This document shows, in pieces, positions 1-7,162 of a stretch of 10,697 nucleotides of DNA. A program made the position numbers and the translations under genes. The notes beneath the pieces were generated by a model. It was given only the letters and a program-made list of their open reading frames with translations, was not told where the DNA came from and did not search any database. Every line of letters starts with the position of its first letter. The stretch's first letter is position 1. Source of the stretch: an uncultured Clostridiaceae bacterium (GTDB lineage Bacteria; Bacillota; Clostridia; Lachnospirales; Lachnospiraceae); NCBI GenBank assembly GCA_949948825.1, contig CATLIJ010000066.1, forward strand, positions 1 through 10,697, written 5' to 3'.

Positions 1-1
1 G

Positions 2-202
2 CAGGTAACAACCATTTATGATGGAGGAGAAAGCAGCAGGGAGGATATGCGCCTTCATTGGGTGACTATTACAGAGCTTCAAATACATGGAGATCAGGCC
101 AGGGTAAAGGTATCCACATGGGGCGGTTTTGCAGAGCTGGATTTAGACGAATACATGAAGGAACGGGTGTATGGGGGAGTTTTGTATTTTGATGGGACAT
201 AG
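2..202 (+). CDS. C-terminal fragment of a protein, possibly papain-like cysteine peptidase (5' end outside window)
   Basis: An open frame enters from the left edge and stops at TAG 200-202, giving 66 residues. The visible segment contains LHWVTIT, then a short loop, then VKVSTWGGFAEL, and finally GGVLYF close to the C-terminus. A His followed by a hydrophobic strand, then a strand ending in S-x-W-G, resembles the end of papain-like or C39-like peptidase domains, in which that His is catalytic. This is a resemblance from memory and the catalytic Cys would lie outside the window. The reading frame itself is well supported because it runs intact to a stop followed by clear promoter sequence for the next gene. 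It is probably an independent transcription unit from the restriction cluster downstream, which has its own promoter, although no intrinsic terminator is visible between them. Confidence 0.6.
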   Translation, partial: QVTTIYDGGESSREDMRLHWVTITELQIHGDQARVKVSTWGGFAELDLDEYMKERVYGGVLYFDGT

Positions 203-272
203 CAGCTGTTGACGGGAAAATATGAAAGATATTCCTGTTTATGAGGAAAAGTTTAGATTCTTTTTATAAAAT

Positions 273-286
273 AGAACTTGTGTTCG
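273..286. promoter_or_regulatory. LexA (DinR)-like SOS box overlapping the -35 element
   Basis: The sequence is AGAACTTGTGTTCG. It contains the perfect palindromic core GAAC-N4-GTTC (274-285) of the Gram-positive LexA operator, whose consensus is CGAAC-N4-GTTCG; only the first outer base differs. It lies on the -35 hexamer of the promoter at 278-306, where a repressor would block RNA polymerase. Eight fixed bases are expected about once in 65 kb by chance, so one inside a 130-nt promoter gap is notable. LexA binding itself is inferred. Confidence 0.6.
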
Positions 287-306
287 ATTTATCTTTATGG
301 TACAAT
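278..306 (+). promoter_or_regulatory. Sigma-A-like promoter of the restriction-modification cluster
   Basis: The -35 element is TTGTGT at 278-283 and the -10 element is TACAAT at 301-306, separated by 17 nt. TG at 298-299 plus one base before the -10 makes it an extended -10 promoter, which can compensate for the weak -35. The predicted start of transcription is near 313, about 20 nt before the ATG at 333. A LexA-like palindrome covers the -35. Confidence 0.65.
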
Positions 307-332
307 ACGGACAGATGTAAGGAGCAGGAAGC

Positions 333-1193
333 ATGCAGAAAGCAGAGATGGATTGGAAAGAACCAGGGGAAGTGGTGAATCGGATTTTTGAGGGAGACTG
401 CCTGGAATATATGGATTGGATTCCGGATGAGAGTGTAGATATGATCTTGTGTGATCTGCCCTATGGCATGACACAGAATGAGTGGGATTGTTATATTCCC
501 CTGGACCAGCTATGGAAGCAGTACAACCGTATCATTAAGCCGAATGGAGCGATTGTGCTGACCTCCAACGGGATTTTTACGGCAAAGCTGATTTTAAGCC
601 AGCCCAACCGTTTTAAGTATAAGTGGGTTTGGGAAAAGTCAAAGCCAACGAACTTTTTGAACGCCAAAAAGCAGCCTTTAAGAAAGCATGAGGATGTGTG
701 CGTATTTTATAAAAGGCAGCCCACCTATCATCCTCAGATGACTCAGGGGGAACCTTATGACAAGGGGACCAGAAAGAATCAGCTGTGTGGGAATTATGGA
801 GATTTTGAGCCAGTACGGGTGGCCAGTGAGGGAGAGAGGTATCCTACGGATATTATTTATGTAAAGACAGCAGAAAGCGAGGGAGCTGTTTTGCATCCGA
901 CTCAGAAGCCTATTGCTTTGGGAAGGTATATGATACGCACCTATACCAATCCTGGGGATGTGGTTTTGGACAATGCCTTTGGAAGCGGTTCTTTTCTGGT
1001 TGCAGCCTTGATGGAGGGAAGGAATTTTATTGGAATTGAGAAGAATGAGAATGTGGCATTGTTTAAAAGAGAAGAGATCGATTATATTGACGTTGCCAAG
1101 CGAAGGCTTTTTTTAGCATGGGAGCAGCTGGATAAAAAGGCACGAAAATATATAAAAGTGCAGAATCTTATATCAGAGTTCGAGGAAAGATAG
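333..1193 (+). CDS. Beta-class site-specific DNA methyltransferase (N6-adenine or N4-cytosine)
   Basis: This 286-residue protein transfers a methyl group from S-adenosylmethionine to an exocyclic amino group in DNA. Catalytic motif IV is D41-L-P-Y44 near the N-terminus, HPTQKP is at 188-193 and the cofactor-binding motif I (DNAFGSGSF, 213-221) comes last. This IV-before-I order defines the beta class of amino-methyltransferases. The second motif IV residue is Leu rather than the usual Pro, a tolerated variation. The region between the motifs (about 90-180) would hold target recognition. The ATG at 333 is supported by AAGGAG at 319-324, 8 nt upstream, and by the promoter ending at 306. It is the first gene of a same-strand cluster and lies 44 nt before a restriction-methylase fusion, so it probably supplies the second-strand or protective methylation of that system. 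Similar proteins are common in phages and integrative elements. Recognition sequence cannot be read from the sequence. Confidence 0.9.
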   Translation: MQKAEMDWKEPGEVVNRIFEGDCLEYMDWIPDESVDMILCDLPYGMTQNEWDCYIPLDQLWKQYNRIIKPNGAIVLTSNGIFTAKLILSQPNRFKYKWVWEKSKPTNFLNAKKQPLRKHEDVCVFYKRQPTYHPQMTQGEPYDKGTRKNQLCGNYGDFEPVRVASEGERYPTDIIYVKTAESEGAVLHPTQKPIALGRYMIRTYTNPGDVVLDNAFGSGSFLVAALMEGRNFIGIEKNENVALFKREEIDYIDVAKRRLFLAWEQLDKKARKYIKVQNLISEFEER

Positions 1194-1237
1194 TGGTTTG
1201 ACTTTGGAAAGCTGTTTTCAGGAAAGACAGGGAGTAT

Positions 1238-3988
1238 ATGGGGATTGTTGTCAGGAGGAATGAGAGAAGCTGGGCTATTGTGATTATTTCGGAGATCCGG
1301 GCCATGCTTCTTAGAATGAATATTAAGATTAAAAGCGCAGGCGGCGAAAGTACTTTATCGGTTCACAAGAAAAGTATGTTTCCAGATGTGCTGCTGTATG
1401 AGGATGAGGCTCAGAATAAGATTCTCCAGGGATGGGAGCTGAAGATGCCGGATGTTCTCATAACAGATGAAGCATTGATTCAGGATGCAGCCAGAAAAGC
1501 GGATGTGCTTGGGTTAAACAGCTTTGTAATCTGGAATTTTACTTATGGAAAGCTTTATGTAAAGAATCCGTCCGGTAATTTTGAGGCAGTCCGGGTATGG
1601 AGCGGAACCGATTACATAAGAAGCCGTGAAGATGTGGCAATTTATAAGGAGCAATGGCTGTCTGAGATTCGGGAGATTGTCCTGACTGTGAATGAATATT
1701 TGGTAAAGGGAACCATAGCTGCGTCCTCTGTTCTTACAACCATATCCGATGAACTTATGACAGAACTGATTCAGAGGAACAAAAATATGGTGGCGGAAAA
1801 GCTTACCAGGGAGGTAAGCAGAAATATGGTGATGGAGCGGAAGCTGAAAGTATGGTGGAATACCTTTTGCGAGGAATATGACAAGGATGAAGCCAATCTG
1901 TATTCTGCTTATGCAAAATCTGTTCTGTTAAACTGGATTAACCGGCTTTTGTTTGCCAATACCATAAAGAAATATCATAACTGTGCCTGTAAAATAGAAA
2001 GAATTGACAGTACATCCACACCAGAGGAGGGAAATCGTATTATAGAGGAGATTGTGGAGGAGGGAGATTTTTATAATGTGTTCCAGAAGGTTGATTATAA
2101 TGAGCTTTTGCCGGAGGATACATGGATTGATCTGGTAGACTACAATCAGTTTCTGATTTCCAATAAGATTGAACAGGTGGATCAGACTGTTTTGCAGGAT
2201 TTGCTGGAAAAGACAGTCCATACGGCAAAGCGCGAGATCAGAGGCCAGTATGCCACCCCTTATGTTCTGGCTGATTTGCTTTGCCAGATGACGGTTCATG
2301 ACTGGAATGAGGACTGTGGAGATTTTTGTGCAGGAACCGGAACCATTGCAAAGGCATTGATTTGGAATAAGGCCAAAAGGCTTCCAAATCCGGAACAGTG
2401 CTTCCAAACCACATGGATATCCGATAAATATGCTTATCCTTTGCAGATTGCCAATATTGCAGTTACCAATATAGAAGCTCTGAAGATTCCTTTAAACCTG
2501 TTTCAGTCCGATGCTTTTGCGATTGCTGTGGGGAACCGGATTCAGATGAAAAGTCCTGTGGATGGGAGCAATATTGAAAAGGAAATCCCGGCATTTGGGG
2601 CAATTGTCTCTAATCTGCCATTTGTTGCGTATAATAATATTGCTGCAGATGAGACAGAATATCTGCGTCAGTGGAGGCAGAGAATTAAGGAAAATACGGG
2701 GATTGAGTTTACTCTAGGTAAAACCGATTTATACAATTACCTGCCTTTTAAGCTTTATGAATTGCTGAAGGAGAAAGGAAAACTGGGGATTATTCTGTCC
2801 AACTCATGGCTGGGAACAGATATTGGCCGGAAGTTTTTTAAAGCTCTGCAGTTTTATTATAAGATACCAACTGTGGTGATGAGCAACTGCGGGAGATGGT
2901 TTCAGAATGCAGATGTGGTGGGAACATTGCTGATTATGGAGAAAAAAGAAGTATCCAATCCGGATAAAAACCTGAAAACCGATTTCTGGCTGCTGAACAA
3001 AGAGATTAAGAATCTTAAAGACCAGGAAAAGGAAACTATGATTGACAGTATTGTGCTGCGGGAGGAACAAAATCCGGAGATTGCTTCTATGAAGAATTAC
3101 TCCATCCATATGATTGAGAAGATTACAGCCAGAGGAGTTACATTAAATGCTCTTTTCCATGATGTTTCCTGGATGGAGAAGATGGCGGATTGTCTGGTCC
3201 CTGTGGAAACCTTTCTTACTATTAAAAGAGGAGAGAGGAGAGGATGGAATGCCTTATTCTATCCTGCAGCCAATCATGGGATTGAGGAGGAGTATTTAAA
3301 GCCAGTACTGAAGAATCCTGCTCTTTTAAAATCTTTTACCGCCAGAACAGATATAGATGCCTTCTGCTGTCACAGGTCAAAGGAAGAGCTAAGACAGGCA
3401 GGACATATGGGGGCATTAAACTGGATAGAAAAGTTTGAGAATATTAAAAACGGGTCAGGGCGGCTGTTGCCGGATGCCTTAAAGCGTGCCGGTTATCTGT
3501 GGTATGAGATGGAGGATGGGGCCAAGGCTGATTTTGTCACTGCCCTGAATCCGGACCGGCGTTTGTTTGTGGCAAGATTTGAGGAAAGTACTTTTGTAGA
3601 TCAGCGTTTTACACGGATGCTGCTGAAGAATACAGATGTGTCAGTGGAACTGCTTCATGGGCTTTTAAATTCTGTCTATGGAATGTTTGCCATGGAAGCA
3701 ATTGGATTTGGACGGGGATTAGGGGTCCTTGATGCAAGCAGCACAAAACTGAAAAATATGTATATGATCAATCCAGAGAAGATATCATATGATGACAGCA
3801 GGGAGATCATAGAGCTATTTCGTAAGATGAAAGACCGGAATGTGATGGATGTGGAGGAGGAATTAAAGGATAAGGACAGGGAGAGATTTGATTGCAGGGT
3901 GCTGGCTGCCATTGGCCGAGAGGAGTTATATGAACCGATTAAAAAATCCCTGTTGTCCATGCAGCATACCCGGCATACAGTGTATTAG
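1238..3988 (+). CDS. Single-chain restriction-modification enzyme (Type IIG-like): PD-ExK nuclease plus N6-adenine methylase
   Basis: The 916-residue protein combines cleavage and methylation in one chain. Residues 1 to about 110 look like a PD-(D/E)xK nuclease: E19 in the first helix, P49-D50, then E67-L-K69. A mostly helical linker follows. The methylase part has GQYATP at 336-341, cofactor motif I DFCAGTGT at 362-369, and catalytic motif IV N459-L-P-F462 within SNLPF, then NSWLG at 522-526. This I-before-IV order is the gamma arrangement of Type I HsdM and Type IIG enzymes. From about 658 (TIKRGERRGWN) to the end is a probable target recognition region. Motif IV again has Leu for the usual first Pro. 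The ATG at 1238 has only a close GGGAG (1230-1234), yet an in-frame stop at 1199-1201 rules out an earlier start and the conserved-looking RRNERSWA begins at residue 6. No specificity-subunit gene is present. Known Type IIG enzymes of about 900-1000 residues share this layout. Confidence 0.88.
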   Translation: MGIVVRRNERSWAIVIISEIRAMLLRMNIKIKSAGGESTLSVHKKSMFPDVLLYEDEAQNKILQGWELKMPDVLITDEALIQDAARKADVLGLNSFVIWNFTYGKLYVKNPSGNFEAVRVWSGTDYIRSREDVAIYKEQWLSEIREIVLTVNEYLVKGTIAASSVLTTISDELMTELIQRNKNMVAEKLTREVSRNMVMERKLKVWWNTFCEEYDKDEANLYSAYAKSVLLNWINRLLFANTIKKYHNCACKIERIDSTSTPEEGNRIIEEIVEEGDFYNVFQKVDYNELLPEDTWIDLVDYNQFLISNKIEQVDQTVLQDLLEKTVHTAKREIRGQYATPYVLADLLCQMTVHDWNEDCGDFCAGTGTIAKALIWNKAKRLPNPEQCFQTTWISDKYAYPLQIANIAVTNIEALKIPLNLFQSDAFAIAVGNRIQMKSPVDGSNIEKEIPAFGAIVSNLPFVAYNNIAADETEYLRQWRQRIKENTGIEFTLGKTDLYNYLPFKLYELLKEKGKLGIILSNSWLGTDIGRKFFKALQFYYKIPTVVMSNCGRWFQNADVVGTLLIMEKKEVSNPDKNLKTDFWLLNKEIKNLKDQEKETMIDSIVLREEQNPEIASMKNYSIHMIEKITARGVTLNALFHDVSWMEKMADCLVPVETFLTIKRGERRGWNALFYPAANHGIEEEYLKPVLKNPALLKSFTARTDIDAFCCHRSKEELRQAGHMGALNWIEKFENIKNGSGRLLPDALKRAGYLWYEMEDGAKADFVTALNPDRRLFVARFEESTFVDQRFTRMLLKNTDVSVELLHGLLNSVYGMFAMEAIGFGRGLGVLDASSTKLKNMYMINPEKISYDDSREIIELFRKMKDRNVMDVEEELKDKDRERFDCRVLAAIGREELYEPIKKSLLSMQHTRHTVY

Positions 3989-3993
3989 GAACT

Positions 3994-3998
3994 GGAGG
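3994..3998 (+). promoter_or_regulatory. Ribosome binding site deciding a TTG start
   Basis: GGAGG lies 7 nt before TTG 4006-4008 in the short gap after the restriction gene. It supports the non-ATG start of the YitT-family gene. Confidence 0.75.
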
Positions 3999-4005
3999 GA
4001 GAAAA

Positions 4006-4875
4006 TTGAGTGAGAAATATCACCTATGGCAGACATTTTGGATGTTGGCTTTGGTTGTGACAGGAAATATACTTTACGCATTGACAGTCAGGCTGTTTTT
4101 ACTGCCTGCCGGACTGGTGACTGGAGGAACTACTGGCATTGCATTGGCGATTCATCATGGGTTTGGCATTTCTGTGTCCTTTTTTGTGCTGGTTTTTAAT
4201 GTGGTGATGTTGATTGCCGGATATTTTCTCTTAGGCAGGACCTTTGCCATCACTACCATTATCAGTACCTTTACTTATCCAGCGGCGCTGGAGCTTGCAG
4301 GGCGTTTTTTGGGAGATGCTGTGATCACTCAGGATATTTTTCTCTGCACACTGTTTTCCGGACTGGGAATTGGGCTGTCTCTTGGAATGGTCATTCGGGC
4401 TGGGGCATCTACAGGCGGCATGGATATTCCTCCCCTGGTTTTGAACCGCTATTACCGGGTTCCCATTTCAGTAAGTCTTTATGTGTTTGATTTTTGTATT
4501 TTGCTGGCTCAAGCTTTTTGGAGCACATCGGAAAAGCTGCTTTATGGGATTTTGCTGGTATTGACCTATACGATTGTATTGGACAAGCTGATGTTAATGG
4601 GAACTGCCCGTACAGAAGTAAAGATCATTACTCAGAATCCCAAGGCAGTGAGGGATGGGATTTTACAGCAGTTAGATCGGGGAGTGACTTTACTTTATGG
4701 GGAGGGCGGCCATCTTCATCAGGAGACTCAGGTGGTTTTAAGTGTGATTTCCAACCGGGAGCTGCCCCAGGTGGAAAAGCTGATCCGCACAATCGACCCG
4801 GAAAGCTTTATGGTAGTCAGCAGGGTGAGTGAGGTGCGGGGTCGGGGCTTTTCCATGAGCAAAAAATACCGGTAA
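4006..4875 (+). CDS. YitT/DUF161-family membrane protein with C-terminal DUF2179 domain
   Basis: The 289-residue protein has an N-terminal membrane part with about five or six hydrophobic segments (roughly 9-30, 55-76, 80-100, 110-130, 154-171, 178-197) and a soluble C-terminal domain from about 203. PAGLVTGGTTGIA (34-46) and RAGASTGGMD (131-140) are the paired Gly/Thr-rich motifs typical of the YitT family, and the C-terminal VVSRVSEVRGRGF fits DUF2179, a small ACT-like domain. The length is normal for the family. Function is not well established; transport of an unknown solute is often supposed. It starts at TTG 4006, only 17 nt after the restriction enzyme stops, with a good ribosome binding site and no visible promoter of its own, so it is probably read from the restriction operon. 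That pairing may be accidental, since YitT proteins are common housekeeping membrane proteins in Firmicutes. It converges on the chemoreceptor gene. Confidence 0.9.
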   Translation: MSEKYHLWQTFWMLALVVTGNILYALTVRLFLLPAGLVTGGTTGIALAIHHGFGISVSFFVLVFNVVMLIAGYFLLGRTFAITTIISTFTYPAALELAGRFLGDAVITQDIFLCTLFSGLGIGLSLGMVIRAGASTGGMDIPPLVLNRYYRVPISVSLYVFDFCILLAQAFWSTSEKLLYGILLVLTYTIVLDKLMLMGTARTEVKIITQNPKAVRDGILQQLDRGVTLLYGEGGHLHQETQVVLSVISNRELPQVEKLIRTIDPESFMVVSRVSEVRGRGFSMSKKYR

Positions 4876-4927
4876 AGTCATAATTGTTTTCCGTTCATTT
4901 TATGTTCCCAAAAGAATTGACAGGAGA

Positions 4928-5860
4928 TTATTCTTTTATAATCGGTCCGATTTGGGAGAGGAGGTTGTCAATGTCTTCAAACATGGCGCTTTTTGTAGTT
5001 CCAAGGCGGCCAGCGAGATGAATATGCTTGATGACCTCCTGATACTGGTCTTTGATTTTGTCAAAGAATCCACACAAAATGCCTAAGGCTGTCCGGGATT
5101 CCCCAATCACCTCCGTAATTTGTGTATGTACTGAGGTAGCCCCCTCTGCAGCCTGAGTGATCTGATCAAACATATTATAGGTTTCCTGTACCTTATCAAG
5201 GCTTTTTCCCAGCGCCTCTCTGGAAGTGCCAATGCTTTCGCTAAGCTTGTCAGTTCCCTGTTCCACATCCTGGAGTCCAGAGCCTACTTCTGCCGCCAGA
5301 TCTTTTATTTCATCTGCCAGTTTTTTTACTTCTGCTGCCACCACAGCAAAGCCTTTTCCTTTTTCACCAGCTCTGGCAGCCTCAATTGAGGCATTGATGG
5401 CAAGAATATTAGTCTGATCCGCAATAGATACAATGCGGCTCATTCTCTGCTTAATCAGTTCTACAGAATCCTGCAGGGCAGCAAAGGTGGTTCCCATTTC
5501 TCCAAAATGGGTTTCAACCTGAAGAGAACTGTTCTTGAGAATCTCCATCTCGTTTTGAGCCTGGTCCACAGTCTTGGCAATATCGTTTTTGACTGTGACA
5601 AAATGTTCGGACGCTTCATTGACACTTAAAAAGTTTTGCTCCAGGTTTTCCAGTTTTTCCTGGAAGCGTTCAGTTTCACCAAGAACACTGTCAAAAGAAG
5701 TCCCTATAAGGTTAAGCTCCCACAAAGACGCAACTTCTTTTTCAACCAGATCCGTATGGTATTGTTTTAAACTGTCCGTCACATAAACTACAGGAGATAA
5801 ATCTTTTTCCTTTTTTTGTGATTTTCCAGATGTGTGTTTATTATCTCTTCGAAAAAGCAT
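4928..5860 (-). CDS. Soluble methyl-accepting chemotaxis-type signalling protein
   Basis: The 310-residue protein carries a chemoreceptor signalling domain but no transmembrane segment or periplasmic sensor, so it should act in the cytoplasm. The hairpin tip that contacts the histidine kinase CheA and adaptor CheW is plain at 143-182: it includes IADQTNILAINASIEAARAGE and, further on, GKGFAVVAAEVKKLA. Coiled-coil heptads extend on both sides, from about 60 to 140 and 180 to 270. The N-terminus (1-50) is charged and short, leaving no room for a known ligand-binding domain. ATG at 5860 is preceded by AAGGGGGAG about 7 nt upstream. The gene follows a FIST-domain gene by 12 nt and its ribosome binding site touches that gene's stop, so the two are probably co-transcribed and functionally coupled, with the FIST protein as the sensor. 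It might signal to a chemosensory array or to another CheA-type kinase elsewhere. Confidence 0.92.
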   Translation of the reverse strand: MLFRRDNKHTSGKSQKKEKDLSPVVYVTDSLKQYHTDLVEKEVASLWELNLIGTSFDSVLGETERFQEKLENLEQNFLSVNEASEHFVTVKNDIAKTVDQAQNEMEILKNSSLQVETHFGEMGTTFAALQDSVELIKQRMSRIVSIADQTNILAINASIEAARAGEKGKGFAVVAAEVKKLADEIKDLAAEVGSGLQDVEQGTDKLSESIGTSREALGKSLDKVQETYNMFDQITQAAEGATSVHTQITEVIGESRTALGILCGFFDKIKDQYQEVIKHIHLAGRLGTTKSAMFEDIDNLLSQIGPIIKE

Positions 5861-5872
5861 GTGTTCTCCCCC

Positions 5873-6928
5873 TTATTCAAATACAACACAAGTCATGGAT
5901 TGGTTGACAAATTGATTGTTGTAATGTTCTCCGTAACCGACAAGACCTGCATGGTCGCCTAAAGTACTCATGTCTCTTAAGTACTCATGCATATATCCAT
6001 TCTCGCTGAACAGTTTATATCGGAACAGACAGTTGACAGAAAATACAGCTGAGCGCCTGGGAAAGTCCTGACAGATTTTTTGAATCGTTTCTTTTACAAT
6101 CTGTTTATAATCTCCAAGCTCCAGCAGAATGAGAACGTCCGAGTCATTGACCTGCCTGAAACAGGCTAAAGCATTGCCGTTTACCTCTTTTATGGAAATA
6201 ATACAGGTTTCATCTCCATTCAGCTTTCCAAAAGGGTTTTTAAAGGTTTGAGTCAGGATTTGCTGTTCGCTCACATGAAGAATATCCTGGTAAACCTGTC
6301 TGGCTGACTTTCCGTTTAATGCTCCCATTCGGTAATTGGCCTTGTCAGTCTGAGATGCAATAAACTTGTAATCTCCTATTTGGCGATAAATGTTTTCTTT
6401 GTATGCTTTGACTTTGCCGCCCTGATTTTTTATGAGGGCATAAGCCACAGAATCTGGATATACCTTGCCATTGGCAGATACTTTGCCTCCATCGCCGGTT
6501 CCGCCTACCAGAGAAATATTCTGCTGTCTTAAAGCAGTATGTATGGTGGTCAGCACACAGGCATCATTTCCAGAACAGAAGTCAATGCAAATGGTGTCTG
6601 ACTGGGAAGCATTCACCCTTCTTAAATCTTCCTTCAGCCGATGAATGTATTTTACCGGCATTACAGATACCTGCTCCAGAACATTGGCAGCAGCGCTTAC
6701 TCCATTAAGAAAAGCCACCACACCCACACCTTGTTCTGCTACCCTGGTATCATAGCACATTCCAATACATCCAATACTGGGTACTTGGGGATAAAGGGCT
6801 TCCAGCTCTTTTACATGTTCCTCAAACTGATTGCTGTTGGACATCAGCAAAATCAACTGAGGATTTGTCAGCCCACGGACTGCTTCCTTTAAGTCCCCCC
6901 GCTGGCTCATACCAAAAAATTGTTTCAC
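5873..6928 (-). CDS. FIST-domain (FIST_N plus FIST_C) sensory protein
   Basis: FIST domains are cytoplasmic small-ligand sensors, proposed to bind amino acids, that occur fused to or beside signal-transduction modules. The protein has 351 residues from the start chosen here. Signature stretches are the GGTGDGG loop (142-148) followed by GKVYPDSVAYAL, typical of the end of FIST_N, and the C-terminal YGEHYNNQFVNQSMT (332-346), typical of the end of FIST_C. No membrane segment is seen. An upstream in-frame TTG at 6973 would give 366 residues, but it falls at the predicted transcription start of the promoter at 6979-7008. GTG 6928 has a purine-rich GAGAGGA (6937-6943) at 8 nt spacing and is preferred. 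The gene heads an operon with the soluble chemoreceptor, 12 nt downstream, suggesting that the FIST protein supplies the ligand input the receptor lacks. Identification of the family is firm; ligand is unknown. Confidence 0.87.
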   Translation of the reverse strand: MKQFFGMSQRGDLKEAVRGLTNPQLILLMSNSNQFEEHVKELEALYPQVPSIGCIGMCYDTRVAEQGVGVVAFLNGVSAAANVLEQVSVMPVKYIHRLKEDLRRVNASQSDTICIDFCSGNDACVLTTIHTALRQQNISLVGGTGDGGKVSANGKVYPDSVAYALIKNQGGKVKAYKENIYRQIGDYKFIASQTDKANYRMGALNGKSARQVYQDILHVSEQQILTQTFKNPFGKLNGDETCIISIKEVNGNALACFRQVNDSDVLILLELGDYKQIVKETIQKICQDFPRRSAVFSVNCLFRYKLFSENGYMHEYLRDMSTLGDHAGLVGYGEHYNNQFVNQSMTCVVFE

Positions 6929-6978
6929 TGCAACATTCCTCTCTTCCCTATTATAATGGGTAATTTCATGCAAACCCT

Positions 6979-7008
6979 ATTATACTTGATATCCCTGGAA
7001 AGCGTCAA
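6979..7008 (-). promoter_or_regulatory. Promoter of the FIST-chemoreceptor operon
   Basis: On the minus strand TTGACG (7008-7003) is followed after 18 nt by a perfect TATAAT (6984-6979). The expected transcription start is near 6972, giving a leader of about 45 nt before GTG 6928. The 10-nt word TATAATAGGG occurs here and again at 6955-6946 inside the leader. No sigma-28 type motility promoter was seen. Confidence 0.72.
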
Positions 7009-7075
7009 GGAGAATTGGAAGGGAAGTTGAAATTTAGCAGTTTGTTGATTATGAAAGATACAAATTTATAAGTAA

Positions 7076-7104
7076 TTGAAAAAGCATGGGGGGTACGCTA
7101 TAAT
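7076..7104 (+). promoter_or_regulatory. Promoter of the YhdJ-like methyltransferase gene
   Basis: TTGAAA (7076-7081) and TATAAT (7099-7104) are separated by exactly 17 nt, a near-consensus vegetative promoter. Transcription should start near 7111. It is divergent from the FIST promoter, the two -35 boxes being about 67 nt apart. Confidence 0.75.
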
Positions 7105-7146
7105 CATTTGTATATTATTTCTGCTAAAATGTAAGCACATAAGTTT

Positions 7147-7154
7147 AAAGGAGG
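7147..7154 (+). promoter_or_regulatory. Ribosome binding site deciding a GTG start
   Basis: AAAGGAGG lies 8 nt before GTG 7163-7165. This strong site fixes the methyltransferase start at GTG and excludes the longer frame from 7076, whose TTG is the -35 box. Confidence 0.85.
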
Positions 7155-7162
7155 CAGTAACT

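Noticed and set aside
203..272. TTGACG at 209-214 as a -35 box for the methyltransferase
   Set aside because: No acceptable -10 occurs at 16-19 nt downstream; the promoter at 278-306 is much better placed.
1253..1283. Perfect AGGAGG followed by ATG 1260 opening a 7-codon frame inside the restriction gene
   Set aside because: Only one base separates the AGGAGG from this ATG, which is too close for initiation, and the frame lies within a well supported coding region. The bases simply encode R6-R7 of the fusion enzyme.
1928..2407. Minus-strand open frame of 159 codons opposite the restriction enzyme
   Set aside because: It is fully antisense to the methylase motif region, shows no recognisable domain and has no promoter; it is a shadow of codon bias on the real gene.
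4494..4832. Plus-strand frame of 112 codons inside the YitT-family gene
   Set aside because: It lies in another frame of a convincingly identified gene and contains no recognisable family signature.
4910..4937. AAAAGAAT / ATTCTTTT inverted repeat between the convergent YitT and chemoreceptor genes
   Set aside because: The stem is almost all A-T pairs with a 12-nt loop and no T tract in either direction, so it would be too weak to call a terminator.
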